From positions 1-40,563 of the forward strand of contig JABFYH010000215.1 of assembly GCA_013361335.1 (NCBI GenBank): a stretch of DNA of 40,563 bases, in the 5' to 3' direction. The translations under genes were made by a program, and so were the position numbers. Source of the DNA: Gemmatimonadaceae bacterium (GTDB lineage Bacteria; Gemmatimonadota; Gemmatimonadetes; Gemmatimonadales; Gemmatimonadaceae). Positions 30,283-39,717 of this stretch are shown one piece after another (within the stretch, counting starts at the first letter, position 1; every line of letters begins with the position of its first letter). Below the pieces are notes generated by a model, which searched no databases, was not told the DNA's origin, and saw only the letters and a list, made by a program, of their open reading frames with translations.

Positions 30283-30289
30283 TCCCCGC

Positions 30290-33040
30290 ATGGGTACCTT
30301 CCCGCCTTCAACGACGATCTTCAACGACGCCTACATCGCCGAGGCGTTCGAGCGCTACCGCCGCGACCCGGCGTCGGTCGATGAATCGTGGCGCCAGTAC
30401 TTCCGCGCCGCCGAGTCGCTCGGTGGCGGGGGGACAGCGGGAGGCGTGGACGAAGGGCTCCTGCGAAAGACCGCGGGTGCGGCGGCGCTGGTGGACGCGA
30501 TCCGGCAGTATGGCCACCTCGCGGTGCAGCTGGATCCCCTCGGCACGCCGCCACCCGGCGGGCCGGAGCTGACGCCGGAATTCCATGGCATCACCGAGGA
30601 CGACCTCGCGCTGGTGCCGGCGAGCGCGCTGGGCTTCGAGACCGGCACCGCGGCCGACGTCGTGCGGCACCTGCGCGAGGTGTACTGCGGAGCGATCGGG
30701 TTCGAGCTGACGCATCTCGGGAGCGAGGCGGAGCGCACCTGGCTCACGCAGGCGGTGGAGCGCGGGACGTACACCCAGCCGTTGAGCGGCGAGGAGAAGG
30801 TCGCGGTGCTGCGCCGCCTCACCGAGGTGGACGGGCTCGAGCGGTTCCTCGGCCGGCAGTATCAGGGATACAAGCGCTTCTCCATCGAAGGCACCGACGC
30901 GCTGGTGCCGATGCTCGACGAGGCGATCGTTCGCGCGGCGCAGGCCGGCGCGCGCCGCGTCGTGATCGGGATGGCGCATCGCGGACGCATCAACGTGCTG
31001 GTGCACGTGATGGGGATGTCGTACGACGAGATGTTCGGGGAGTTCGAGGGCCGGCCCGGCGAGACGAGCGAGGACGCGACCACCGGGGACGTGAAGTACC
31101 ACCTCGGCTACGAGGGGGAGCGCGTCGTCGCCGAGCAGACGGTGAAGCTGGAGCTGGCGCCGAACCCGAGCCATCTCGAGGTCGTCAATCCGGTGATGAG
31201 CGGGATCGCGCGGGCCCACCAGCGCGTCGCGGGGGCGGTCGACGGCCGCGACGAACGCGTCGTGGTGCCGCTCTGCATCCACGGCGACGCCGCCTTCCCG
31301 GGCGAGGGCGTGGTGCCCGAGACCTTCAACCTCTCGCGACTGCGCGGGTACCGCGTCGGCGGGACGGTGCATCTCATCGTGAACAACCAGGTCGGCTTCA
31401 CCACCGACCCGATCGACGCCCGCTCCACGCGGTACGCGAGCGACCCCGCCAAGGGGTTCGAGGTGCCGGTGATGCACGTCAACGCCGACGACGCCGAGGC
31501 GTGCATCGCGGCGGTGCGTCTGGCGGCGGCCTACCGCGACCGCTTCGCGAAGGACGTCGTGATCGATCTCGTCGGCTACCGGCGGTGGGGCCACAACGAG
31601 ACGGACGAGCCGGCGTTCACGCAGCCGAAGCTGTACGAGCTCGTACGCGCGCACCCGACGCCGCGGCAGGTGTGGGCGGCGCGTCTCGTGCGCGAGCGGG
31701 TGCTCGACGAGGCGCAGGTCAAGGCGCTGGACGACGAGGTCGCGCAGAAGCTCGGCGCGGTGCACAAGGCGATGAAGGGCCAGGCGGCGCCGGCGTCCGA
31801 CGGCCAGGGTGCGCGTGCTGCGGCCGCTCCCCAGAGCTCCGTCGCCCCGCCGGCGGTAGCGGCGCAGCGGCTGGAGTCGATCAACACCGCCCTCCTCACC
31901 TATCCGTCGGGATTCACCCCGCACAGGCAGCTGGCCAAGACGCTCGAGCGCCGGCGCGACGCGTTGGGCAGCGGCAAGATCGACTGGGGTCATGCCGAAG
32001 CGCTGGCGTTCGGCGCGCTGCTCGAGGACGGGATCGGCGTTCGTCTGAGTGGGCAGGATGCGGAGCGCGGCACCTTCGCGCATCGCAACGCCGTGTTGCA
32101 CGACGTCGAGACCGGCGGCACGTACGTCCCCCTCGCGCAGCTGGCCGGCGCCCGGGCGCGGTTCGAGATCTACAACAGCCCGCTGTCGGAGACGGCGGTG
32201 ATGGGCTTCGAGTACGGCTTCAGCACCGCGGCGCCGACGGACCTGGTGCTGTGGGAAGCGCAGTACGGCGACTTCGTCAACGTCGCGCAGCCGATCATCG
32301 ACCAGTTCATCTCGGCCGACCGGGCGAAGTGGGGGCAGCGCAGCGGGCTCGTTTTGCTGCTGCCGCACGGCTACGAGGGGGGCGGGCCGGAGCACTCGAG
32401 CGCGCGTCTCGAGCGATTCCTCCAGCTGTGCGCCGAGGACAACATGAGCGTGGCGTATCCCTCGACGCCGGCGCAGTACTTCCACATCCTGCGTCGACAG
32501 GGAACCCACCGGGATCGCAAGCCGCTGGTGCTGATGCAGCCCAAGAGCCTCCTGCGGTTGCCCGCGGCGGCGTCGCGGCTCGAGGAGCTCGCCGGCGGCG
32601 CCTTCCAGCCGGTGATCGACGACGCGGCCGTCGCGTCGCGTCGCGGGGACGTGCGTCGGCTGGTGTTCTCGACGGCCAAGCTGTACTACGACCTGCTCGC
32701 GGCGCGCGGCAACCGGGCGGAGGTGGCGCTCGTGCGCGTGGACGAGCTCTATCCGTGGCCCGGCGAGGCGTTGGCGGCCGTCGTCGACGCCTACCCGAAC
32801 CTCGAGGACGTGGTGTGGGCGCAGGAAGAGCCGAAGAACATGGGGGCGTGGACGTACGTCGCGCCGCAGCTCCGCGTCGCGACGGGGAACATGCTGACCA
32901 TCCGATACGTCGGCCGTCCGGAGCGGGCCAGCCCGGCCGAGGGGTACAAGGAGGCGCACGACGTGGAGCAGAAGCGGATCGTGCAGGACGCGCTCACGCC
33001 GGTGGCGAGCGGCGCGAAGCGCAAGGCCGCCCGGGTGTGA
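30290..33040 (+). CDS. sucA: 2-oxoglutarate dehydrogenase E1 component
   Basis: Thiamine-diphosphate E1 subunit that decarboxylates 2-oxoglutarate in the TCA cycle and passes the succinyl group to E2. At 916 aa it matches the family. The N-terminus FNDAYIAEAFERYRRDPASVDESWRQYF is the E2-binding/assembly helix. Core motifs: LTHLGSEAERTWL, LERFLGRQYQGYKRFSIEGTD, IGMAHRGRINVL, NPSHLEVVNPV, the ThDP site GDAAFPGEGVV...NNQVGFTTDP, GHNETDEPAF, then the Pyr domain with GFEYGFS and FISADRAKWGQRSGLVLLLPHGYEG. No E2 (sucB) or E3 gene is adjacent. The stop TGA overlaps the GTG start of the PIG-L gene. Confidence 0.97.
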   Translation: MGTFPPSTTIFNDAYIAEAFERYRRDPASVDESWRQYFRAAESLGGGGTAGGVDEGLLRKTAGAAALVDAIRQYGHLAVQLDPLGTPPPGGPELTPEFHGITEDDLALVPASALGFETGTAADVVRHLREVYCGAIGFELTHLGSEAERTWLTQAVERGTYTQPLSGEEKVAVLRRLTEVDGLERFLGRQYQGYKRFSIEGTDALVPMLDEAIVRAAQAGARRVVIGMAHRGRINVLVHVMGMSYDEMFGEFEGRPGETSEDATTGDVKYHLGYEGERVVAEQTVKLELAPNPSHLEVVNPVMSGIARAHQRVAGAVDGRDERVVVPLCIHGDAAFPGEGVVPETFNLSRLRGYRVGGTVHLIVNNQVGFTTDPIDARSTRYASDPAKGFEVPVMHVNADDAEACIAAVRLAAAYRDRFAKDVVIDLVGYRRWGHNETDEPAFTQPKLYELVRAHPTPRQVWAARLVRERVLDEAQVKALDDEVAQKLGAVHKAMKGQAAPASDGQGARAAAAPQSSVAPPAVAAQRLESINTALLTYPSGFTPHRQLAKTLERRRDALGSGKIDWGHAEALAFGALLEDGIGVRLSGQDAERGTFAHRNAVLHDVETGGTYVPLAQLAGARARFEIYNSPLSETAVMGFEYGFSTAAPTDLVLWEAQYGDFVNVAQPIIDQFISADRAKWGQRSGLVLLLPHGYEGGGPEHSSARLERFLQLCAEDNMSVAYPSTPAQYFHILRRQGTHRDRKPLVLMQPKSLLRLPAAASRLEELAGGAFQPVIDDAAVASRRGDVRRLVFSTAKLYYDLLAARGNRAEVALVRVDELYPWPGEALAAVVDAYPNLEDVVWAQEEPKNMGAWTYVAPQLRVATGNMLTIRYVGRPERASPAEGYKEAHDVEQKRIVQDALTPVASGAKRKAARV

Positions 33041-35685
33041 CGGTGCGCATCCCGCGATCGCTTCGCCGTCTCGCTCTCGCCACACTCGTCGCCGCGCCGC
33101 GACTCCTGTTCGCCCAGGAGCGCGGCGCGACCGCGTTGGGCGAAGCGGTGGCGGGCCTCGACGTCACGCCGCGCGTCCTGCTGATCGGCGCACATCCGGA
33201 CGACGAGGACACCCAGCTCCTCACCTGGCTCGCGCGCGGGCGGCAGGTGGAGACGGCGTATCTCTCGCTCACCCGCGGCGACGGGGGCCAGAACCTCATC
33301 GGCAACGAGCTCGGCCCCTTTCTCGGGATGATCCGCACCGAGGAGCTGCTCGCGGCGCGACGGCTCGACGGCGGACGGCAGTTCTTCACCCGCGCGTACG
33401 ATTTCGGCTTCAGCAAGACGGCCGAAGAGACGTACCTGCACTGGCCGAAGGACTCGATCCTCAAGGACGTCGTGACGGTGGTGCGGGCGTTCCGGCCACA
33501 GATCATCGTCGCGGTGTTCAGCGGCACGCCGCGCGACGGGCATGGCCACCATCAGGTGTCGGGAATGCTGGCGCGCGAGGTGTTCGACGCGGCGGCCGAC
33601 ACGGTGCGGTTCCCGACGCGGACGACGCTGGGGCTCGGCCCCTGGTCGCCCGTGAAGTTCTACCGGGCGGCGCGGTTCAACCCGGCGGAGGCGACGCTCG
33701 CGTTCAACGTGGGTGAGCTGAGCGCGCTGCGCGGGCGCACCTACGCCGAGATCGCGAGCGAGAGCCGGTCGCAGCACCTGTCGCAGGGGTTCGGCGTGCT
33801 GCAGCGTCGCGGGACGTCGATGGACTACCTCACGCTCGAGGCGATGCACGGCGGCGACATGAAGCGCAAGGAATCGTCGATGTTCGACCGCGTGGAGACG
33901 GGCTGGTCGCGCTTCGCCGGCGTGGCGCTCCCCGATTCCGGCCGCGCGGCGCTCGACTCGCTGCCGGCGGCGGTCGCCGAGGTGCGGCGCGTGGAGAATC
34001 TCGTCGCGCCGGCGCCGATGGTGGCCCCGCTCGCGCGCGTGCTGCGTCTGATGTCGCGCGCACGCAATGTCGTTCGATGCGAGGGCTATCAGGTCACCGC
34101 GCTGGGCAGCGGCAAGTGCGACGCCGCGACCAACGATCTCGTCGGCTCGCTGGAGACGGGGCTGCGCCGCGCGCAGACCGCGCTGCTCGCCGCCGCGGGC
34201 GTTCAGCTCGAGGCCACGGCGCCGCGCGAGCTCGTCGCGGAAGGCGATACGGTGCCGGTGACGATCACGCTCTACAACCAGGGCGGGAGCGACGTCGCGC
34301 TCGACGGCGCGCGAGCGTGGACGATGGGCAGCGTCGCGCCGGCGATGACGCCGGGTCCGGGGACGGTGCCGGCGGACAGCGCGGCGCGGATCACCGTGCC
34401 GGTGTCGCCGCTGACGGCGACGGTGCCCTGGTGGCTCGCGGTGGGCAGACGCGGCGACGTGTTCGTTCCACCGGGCGACGGCAGCACTGCCGCAGCGAAC
34501 ATCGCCATCGGCGAGGACCGGGTCGCGGAGACGCAGGCCACCGCCGACCTGCGCATCGCCGGCATGCCGTTCCGCGCCATCGTCGGTCCGATCATCCATC
34601 GCTTCGCCGATCCGGCGCGAGGGGAGCGTCGTCGGCCGCTGGCGGCGGTGCCTGCCGTCAACGTGCTCTTCGAGGACGAGGTGGAGTACGCGCGGGCCGG
34701 CGCTCCGTTCGATCGCGTCTACAACGTCCACCTGCATTCCAACACCGGCGCGCCGCGGAGCGTGAGCGTCGCCCTCGAGCTGCCGACGACCGTCACGGTC
34801 GACTCGCTGGTCCGGCACGCCGCGCTCGAGCCGTTCGGATCGGCGACGCTCAGCTTTCGCGTCCGCGGCACGCTGCGGCCGGGTCGCTACCTGATCACCG
34901 CCACGGCGACGAGCGGGCGCGAGACCTTCCGCTCCGGCTACGTGCCGGTGACCTACGAGCACATTCGTCCGCTGCGCTACTACCGGCCGGCGGTCGTGCA
35001 GGTCGAGGCGGTGGAAGCTGCGCTGCCGCGGAACGCGACCGTCGCGTACGTCCCCGGCGTCGGTGACAACGTTGCGCCGATGCTGTCGCAGCTCGGCCTG
35101 CGCGTCACCCTCGTCGCGCCCGACCAGCTCGAGGCCACCGACCTGTCGCACTTCGGTGCGGTGGTCGTGGGCCCACGTGCCTTCGCCGCGAGCGCGGCGT
35201 TGGCGTCGCACGCGGCGCGGTTGCAGGACTATGCGCGCGCCGGGGGCACCGTCGTCGTGCAGTACGGGCAGCAGGAGATGCAGACGCCGGGGATCCTCCC
35301 CTACCCGGTCACGCTCGCCCGCACGGCGGCGCGGGTGACCGACGAACGGGCGCCGGTGCGGGTGCTCGACGCGACCAGCCGCCTGCTCGCCTCACCGAAC
35401 CGGATCACCCCGGCCGACTTCGACGGCTGGGTGCAGGAGCGCGCGGTCTACATGCCGAGCACCTTCGACGCCCATTATCGCGCGCCGCTCGAGATGCACG
35501 ATCCCGGCGAGCCGGAGAATCGCGCGGCGATCCTGCTGGCGCCGCTGGGCAAGGGCGCCTACGTGTACACCACGCTCGCGCTGTTCCGGCAGCTCCCGGC
35601 CGGTGTGCCGGGCGGCGCGCGCATCTTCCTCAACCTGCTGGCAGCCGACGGGCGCGGGAGTGCGGGAACGGCACTCCAGCCGTGA
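33037..35685 (+). CDS. Secreted multidomain PIG-L family deacetylase
   Basis: Zinc-dependent N-deacetylase of the PIG-L/LmbE family, probably acting on N-acetylglucosamine-type sugars outside the cell. The 882-aa product has a Sec signal (LALATLVAAPRLLFAQE) and the PIG-L domain (about 45-280) with zinc ligands in GAHPDDED and GHGHHQVSG. A beta-sandwich follows (about 390-480, VTITLYNQGGSDVALDG, NEW3/CARDB-like), further beta-rich sequence, and a C-terminal glutamine-amidotransferase-like fold (about 665-790, VAYVPGVGDNVAPMLSQLGLRVTLV, YARAGGTVVVQYG). The GTG at 33037 overlaps the sucA stop (GTGA); GTG 33043 is an alternative. The substrate is unknown. No other envelope gene flanks it. Confidence 0.88.
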   Translation: MTVRIPRSLRRLALATLVAAPRLLFAQERGATALGEAVAGLDVTPRVLLIGAHPDDEDTQLLTWLARGRQVETAYLSLTRGDGGQNLIGNELGPFLGMIRTEELLAARRLDGGRQFFTRAYDFGFSKTAEETYLHWPKDSILKDVVTVVRAFRPQIIVAVFSGTPRDGHGHHQVSGMLAREVFDAAADTVRFPTRTTLGLGPWSPVKFYRAARFNPAEATLAFNVGELSALRGRTYAEIASESRSQHLSQGFGVLQRRGTSMDYLTLEAMHGGDMKRKESSMFDRVETGWSRFAGVALPDSGRAALDSLPAAVAEVRRVENLVAPAPMVAPLARVLRLMSRARNVVRCEGYQVTALGSGKCDAATNDLVGSLETGLRRAQTALLAAAGVQLEATAPRELVAEGDTVPVTITLYNQGGSDVALDGARAWTMGSVAPAMTPGPGTVPADSAARITVPVSPLTATVPWWLAVGRRGDVFVPPGDGSTAAANIAIGEDRVAETQATADLRIAGMPFRAIVGPIIHRFADPARGERRRPLAAVPAVNVLFEDEVEYARAGAPFDRVYNVHLHSNTGAPRSVSVALELPTTVTVDSLVRHAALEPFGSATLSFRVRGTLRPGRYLITATATSGRETFRSGYVPVTYEHIRPLRYYRPAVVQVEAVEAALPRNATVAYVPGVGDNVAPMLSQLGLRVTLVAPDQLEATDLSHFGAVVVGPRAFAASAALASHAARLQDYARAGGTVVVQYGQQEMQTPGILPYPVTLARTAARVTDERAPVRVLDATSRLLASPNRITPADFDGWVQERAVYMPSTFDAHYRAPLEMHDPGEPENRAAILLAPLGKGAYVYTTLALFRQLPAGVPGGARIFLNLLAADGRGSAGTALQP

Positions 35686-35701
35686 TGATATGTTCCGTCG
35701 A

Positions 35702-35718
35702 CAGGCGCTCCGCGCCTG
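35702..35718. terminator. Hairpin after the PIG-L gene
   Basis: CAGGCGC, loop TCC, GCGCCTG: a perfect 7-bp stem 17 nt past the stop, without a T tract, in the 68-nt gap before the ABC importer operon. Confidence 0.4.
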
Positions 35719-35753
35719 CGGGATGACGACGCTCGCCGACTCAACACCGCGAA

Positions 35754-36803
35754 ATGCGCTCTGCTGATCCGCTTCGCCGCACGCTCACGCTCGCCTGCCT
35801 CGCGCTCGTCGCTGCGTGCGGCAAGGGCGACGGACGCACGGTGCTCACCGTGTACTCCCCACACGGAAAGGAGCTGCTGGAGTACTACGAGCAGGGGTTC
35901 GAGCGGACGCATCCCGACGTCGACGTGCAATGGGTCGACATGGGCTCGCAGGAGGTGCTCGACCGTCTGCGGGCCGAGAAGGCCAACCCGCAGGCGGATC
36001 TGTGGTTCGGCGCCCCCGCCGAGATCTTCGCGCGCGCGGCCGGCGAGGGGCTGCTCGCCCCCTACACGCCGACGTGGGCCGACAAGGTGCCGGCCGACGC
36101 GCGCGACGCGGGGGCGGCGTGGTTCGGGACGTACCTGACGCCGGAGGTCATCGCGTACAACAATCACGCGGTGACGGCGGCCGAGGCGCCCAAGGACTGG
36201 GACGACGTTCTCGACCCGAAGTGGAAGGGCAAGGTGCTCATCCGCGATCCGATCGCGAGCGGGTCGATGCGCGCGATCTTCGGCGCGGTGCTCGCGCGCT
36301 CGGTGGTGCGCACGGGGAGCACGGCCGAGGGGTGGGAGTGGCTCCGTCGGCTGGATGCGAACACCAAGGAGTACGTCCTCAATCCGGCGCTGCTGTATCA
36401 GAAGCTCGGCCGCGAGGAGGGGACGATCACGCTGTACAACATGCCGGACATCGCGACGCTCGAGCAGCGCACGAAGACGCCGGTGGGCTACGTGATCCCG
36501 TCCAGCGGCACCCCGCTGCTGGTGGACGCGATTGCCGTAGTGAAGGGGGCGAAGCATGGCGATCTCGCGACGCAGTTCTACGAGTACGTCTCCACCCCAC
36601 AGGCACTCCGCGACGCAGCGGTGAAGTTCCTGCGCATTCCCGCGCGCACCGACATCCCGACCGACTCGCTGCCCGAGATCGTGCGGCGCGCCCGGACCGA
36701 GGTGAAGCCGATGGCGGGCGATCAGAAGCTCCAGCGCGACAGCCTGGATGCGTGGATGAAGTACTGGGACGCGAACATCCGCAACAGCCGCCGCGGCAAG
36801 TGA
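35754..36803 (+). CDS. Fe(III)-type ABC transporter substrate-binding lipoprotein
   Basis: Extracytoplasmic binding protein of 349 aa for an ABC importer of the Fe(III)/FbpA class. The lipoprotein signal ends at LVAACGK (Cys22). The mature part has the family pattern: VLTVYSPHGKELLEYYEQGFERTHPDVDVQWVDMGSQEVLDRLRAEKANPQADLWFG, AAWFGTYLTPEVIAYN, DPKWKGKVLIRDP and YVIPSSGTPLLVDAIAVVKGA. Members bind ferric iron, but related ones bind phosphonates, thiamine or polyamines, and the Tyr ligands of FbpA are not clearly placed. Start ATG 35754; the ATPase gene begins at a GTGA overlap, so the three genes form one operon. Confidence 0.9.
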   Translation: MRSADPLRRTLTLACLALVAACGKGDGRTVLTVYSPHGKELLEYYEQGFERTHPDVDVQWVDMGSQEVLDRLRAEKANPQADLWFGAPAEIFARAAGEGLLAPYTPTWADKVPADARDAGAAWFGTYLTPEVIAYNNHAVTAAEAPKDWDDVLDPKWKGKVLIRDPIASGSMRAIFGAVLARSVVRTGSTAEGWEWLRRLDANTKEYVLNPALLYQKLGREEGTITLYNMPDIATLEQRTKTPVGYVIPSSGTPLLVDAIAVVKGAKHGDLATQFYEYVSTPQALRDAAVKFLRIPARTDIPTDSLPEIVRRARTEVKPMAGDQKLQRDSLDAWMKYWDANIRNSRRGK

Positions 36804-37909
36804 CCGACGCTCGCGACGCGGTGCTGCACTCGGCGCCCGGCGCGCTCGTGCTCGAGCGGGTGACGCGGCGGTATCCGGGCAATCCGGAGCCGTCGGTCGC
36901 CGAGCTGTCGCTCACCATCGCGCCGGGCGAGCTGCTCGCGCTGGTCGGCGCATCGGGCTCGGGGAAGACGACGACGCTCCGCATCGCCGCCGGCTACGAG
37001 ACGCCGGACGAGGGCCGTGTGCTGCTGGGCGATGAAGGCGGCGCGCAGCGCGACATCACCCGCGAGCCGCCGCAGCGGCGCGGCTTCGGCATGGTGTTCC
37101 AGCATTACGCGCTGTTCCCCCACATGCGCGTCGAGGAGAACGTCGCCTTCGGGCTCGAGGCGCGCGGCGTGCGGAAGGCGGACCGGCTCGGCCAGGCTCG
37201 CGACGCGCTGGATGCCGTGGGGCTCGGCGGCAAGTCGGCTCGTCCCGTGCAGGCGCTCAGCGGGGGCGAGCAGCAGCGCGTGGCGCTCGCGCGGGCGCTG
37301 GTGATCAGGCCGCGGGTGCTGCTGCTCGACGAGCCGCTCTCCAACCTGGACCCGACGCTGCGGCAGAGCATGCGCGACGAGCTACGCTCCACCCTGCGGC
37401 AGTCCGGGGTGACGGCGTTGTTCGTCACGCACGACCAGGAAGACGCGTTCGCGGTGGCGGATCGCGTGGCGATGCTCGAGCGCGGACGTCTGCTCCAGGT
37501 CGGCACTCCCGAGTCGCTGTACCATGCGCCGGCGACGCGCGCCGTGGCGGAGTTCGTGGGGCGGGCCGCGCTCGTGCCGGCGGAACGACGCGGAGATCAG
37601 GTGCGGATCACCATCGGCGGCGTGGCGCTCGACGCACCCGCCCGGCAGCAGGATCCGAACACCAGCGGCCCGCGGCTCGCCGTGCTGCGCCCGGAGTCGC
37701 TCGTGCTCGCCGAGGACGAGCGGACGCCCTCGTGGCGGGGCGAGGTGGTCGGGCGCCGCTTCGCGGGCGGCCACGTGGTGTACCGCGTCCGACTGGGACG
37801 TGGTGTGGAGGTGGAGGTGATGGGCGACGGCGCCGGTGCGCGCGAAGGTGCGCAGACCGGTGTGCGGCTGGCCGGCGTGCCGGTGGCGGTGGTGCCGGGC
37901 TCCGCGTGA
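36800..37909 (+). CDS. ABC transporter ATP-binding protein (FbpC/PotA-like)
   Basis: Nucleotide-binding subunit (369 aa) of the importer. Walker A GASGSGKT (50-57), Q-loop FQHYALFPHM, signature LSGGEQQ (153-159), Walker B LLLDEP (174-179), D-loop SNLD and switch His in VTHDQEDAF are all present. A C-terminal TOBE-like domain (about 275-369, LAVLRPESLVLAE ... GVEVEVMGDG) matches the FbpC/PotA/MalK class. GTG 36800 overlaps the lipoprotein stop (GTGA); the ORF-track start at 35816 lies in the shadow frame of the previous gene. Confidence 0.95.
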   Translation: MTDARDAVLHSAPGALVLERVTRRYPGNPEPSVAELSLTIAPGELLALVGASGSGKTTTLRIAAGYETPDEGRVLLGDEGGAQRDITREPPQRRGFGMVFQHYALFPHMRVEENVAFGLEARGVRKADRLGQARDALDAVGLGGKSARPVQALSGGEQQRVALARALVIRPRVLLLDEPLSNLDPTLRQSMRDELRSTLRQSGVTALFVTHDQEDAFAVADRVAMLERGRLLQVGTPESLYHAPATRAVAEFVGRAALVPAERRGDQVRITIGGVALDAPARQQDPNTSGPRLAVLRPESLVLAEDERTPSWRGEVVGRRFAGGHVVYRVRLGRGVEVEVMGDGAGAREGAQTGVRLAGVPVAVVPGSA

Positions 37910-39630
37910 GGCGGGCGGCGGAAGGCGCGCGGCGTTCGTCAGGCGCGCGACGCCGCTGGAGCTCCGCCGGCGGCATCGCCGTGCTGGCACTGGCGCTGCT
38001 CGCGCTGCTGCTGTGGTCCGTCGTCTATCCCAACGTCGCGGTGATCGTCGGCAGCTTCGAGCGCGGACTCGGGGACTGGCGGGCGTTCGCCGCGAGCCCG
38101 GCGGACCTCGACGCGCTGCGCGGCACGATCATCGTGTCGATCGGTTCCGTCGTCGCGGCGCTGCTCGTCGGCGTGCCGCTGGCGTTCCTCCTCACCCGCA
38201 CCGAGTTCCGCGGTCGGCGCGTGCTGAGCGGGGTGGCGACGCTGCCGGCCGCGCTGCCGCCGCTCGTCGGGGTGCTCGCCTTCCTGTTTCTCTATGGGGA
38301 GAGCGGGGTCGTGACGCGGCTGGTGCAGCGGCTGTTCGGGCTGCACGAGCCGCCGTGGACGCTCACGGGGCTCACCGCGGTGATCTTCGTGCACGCCTAC
38401 ACGATGTACGTGTACGTCTTCCTGTTCGTGAGTGCGGGGCTGGAGCGGTACGACACGACGCTGGATGAGGCAGCGATGGGGCTCGGCGCGTCGCGGACGC
38501 TGCTCCTTCGGCGGATCACCCTGCCGCTGCTCACCCCCTCGCTCGCCGGGGCGATGCTGCTCGTCTTCATGAGCGCGCTCGGCTCCTTCTCGGCGCCGTA
38601 CGTGTTCGGGGGCGGGGCGCGGGTGCTGGCGACGCAGATCCTCGTGTCGAAGCTGAACGGCGCGCTCGGGCTGGCGTACGTCGAGACGACGGTGCTGGCC
38701 GTCACGGCGGTGCTCGCGCTCCTGCTGCTCCGGTGGCTGGAGGGGCGGCGTCGCTACAGCATGGCGGGGAAAGGGCGGGCGACGCGGAGCGCGCTCCGAT
38801 CGCCCGTGGCGCGGGCCCTCCTGCCCGCCGCCGCCGCCGCGGTCGTGATCCTGCTCGTGCTGCCGCACGCGATGGTCGTCCTCGTCAGCTTCGCGCGCGA
38901 CGGCGCGTGGACGACGCAGCTCCTGCCGCCGGAGTATACGCTCGACAACTACCGCAAGCTGGCGACGGACCAGGAGCTCTGGCGTCCGATCACGAACAGC
39001 GTGTGGATGTCCGTGCTGGCGACGGCGGCCAACGCCGTCGTCTGCTTCGCCATCGCCTATGTCGTCGTGCTGTCGCGCGCGCCGGGGAGAAAGGCGCTCG
39101 CGCTGCTCGCGGCGCTGCCGTGGGCGATCCCGGCGACCGCCATCGCGCTCGGGCTCGCCGCCACCTTCGACCGGAACGTGCCGGCGCAGCTGCGGATTCT
39201 TCTGGTGGGGACCTTCTGGATCTTGCCGCTGGCGTACTTCATCCGGAACATTCCGATCGTGACGAGCGCCATCGAGGGGTCGCTGCGACAGATGGACGCC
39301 ACGCTCGAGGACGCGGCGCGGGGGCTCGGTGCGTCGCGCTGGCTCGCGTTGCGCCGCGTCGTGCTGCCGGCGGCGCGGCCGGGACTGGTGGCGGGGACGA
39401 TGCTGGCAGGTGTTGCGGCGGTGGGGGAGTTCGTCGCGAGCGTGGTGCTGTACACGCACTCCAACCGGCCGATCTCGGTCGAGATCCTGGCCCAGGTGCG
39501 GTCGCTCTCGTTCGGTACCGCGGCGGCGTACAGCGTGCTGCTGATCCTGCTCGTGCTCGCGATCACGGTCGGGGCGCGATGGCTCGAGGGGCGGGTCGCG
39601 GAGAGCGAGCGGACGGTGAACGCGGCGTGA
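37906..39630 (+). CDS. ABC transporter permease, fused double permease (FbpB-like)
   Basis: Membrane subunit of 574 aa with two tandem permease domains and about 12 helices, as in FbpB/SfuB. Each half has the EAA loop that contacts the ATPase: DEAAMGLGASRTLLLRRITLPLLTPSL in the first and EDAARGLGASRWLALRRVVLPAARPGL in the second. A basic linker (RWLEGRRRYSMAGKGRATR) joins them. A short basic N-terminus precedes the first helix (IAVLALALLALLLWSVVYP). GTG 37906 overlaps the ATPase stop (GTGA); the ORF-track start at 37732 is in the shadow frame. The fused form supports the Fe(III)/thiamine-type importer class. Confidence 0.94.
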   Translation: MRRAAEGARRSSGARRRWSSAGGIAVLALALLALLLWSVVYPNVAVIVGSFERGLGDWRAFAASPADLDALRGTIIVSIGSVVAALLVGVPLAFLLTRTEFRGRRVLSGVATLPAALPPLVGVLAFLFLYGESGVVTRLVQRLFGLHEPPWTLTGLTAVIFVHAYTMYVYVFLFVSAGLERYDTTLDEAAMGLGASRTLLLRRITLPLLTPSLAGAMLLVFMSALGSFSAPYVFGGGARVLATQILVSKLNGALGLAYVETTVLAVTAVLALLLLRWLEGRRRYSMAGKGRATRSALRSPVARALLPAAAAAVVILLVLPHAMVVLVSFARDGAWTTQLLPPEYTLDNYRKLATDQELWRPITNSVWMSVLATAANAVVCFAIAYVVVLSRAPGRKALALLAALPWAIPATAIALGLAATFDRNVPAQLRILLVGTFWILPLAYFIRNIPIVTSAIEGSLRQMDATLEDAARGLGASRWLALRRVVLPAARPGLVAGTMLAGVAAVGEFVASVVLYTHSNRPISVEILAQVRSLSFGTAAAYSVLLILLVLAITVGARWLEGRVAESERTVNAA

Positions 39631-39701
39631 CGAGACGAGCTGCCGGACAGGCGGTGCACAGGCTGGCCGTCACGGAATCGATCGACGGGCAGTGACTCGC
39701 G

Positions 39702-39707
39702 GGAGGA
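39702..39707 (+). promoter_or_regulatory. Ribosome binding site of the NDH-2 gene
   Basis: GGAGGA, 10 nt before the ATG at 39718, supports that start over the in-frame ATG nine codons later (39745). Confidence 0.5.
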
Positions 39708-39717
39708 GCATCGGCGT

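Noticed and set aside
30388-35685. 1765-aa ORF spanning sucA and the PIG-L gene
   Set aside because: The first half is an Arg/Gly/Ala-rich off-frame reading of sucA. Only the part from 33037 on is coding; there is no evidence of a fusion.
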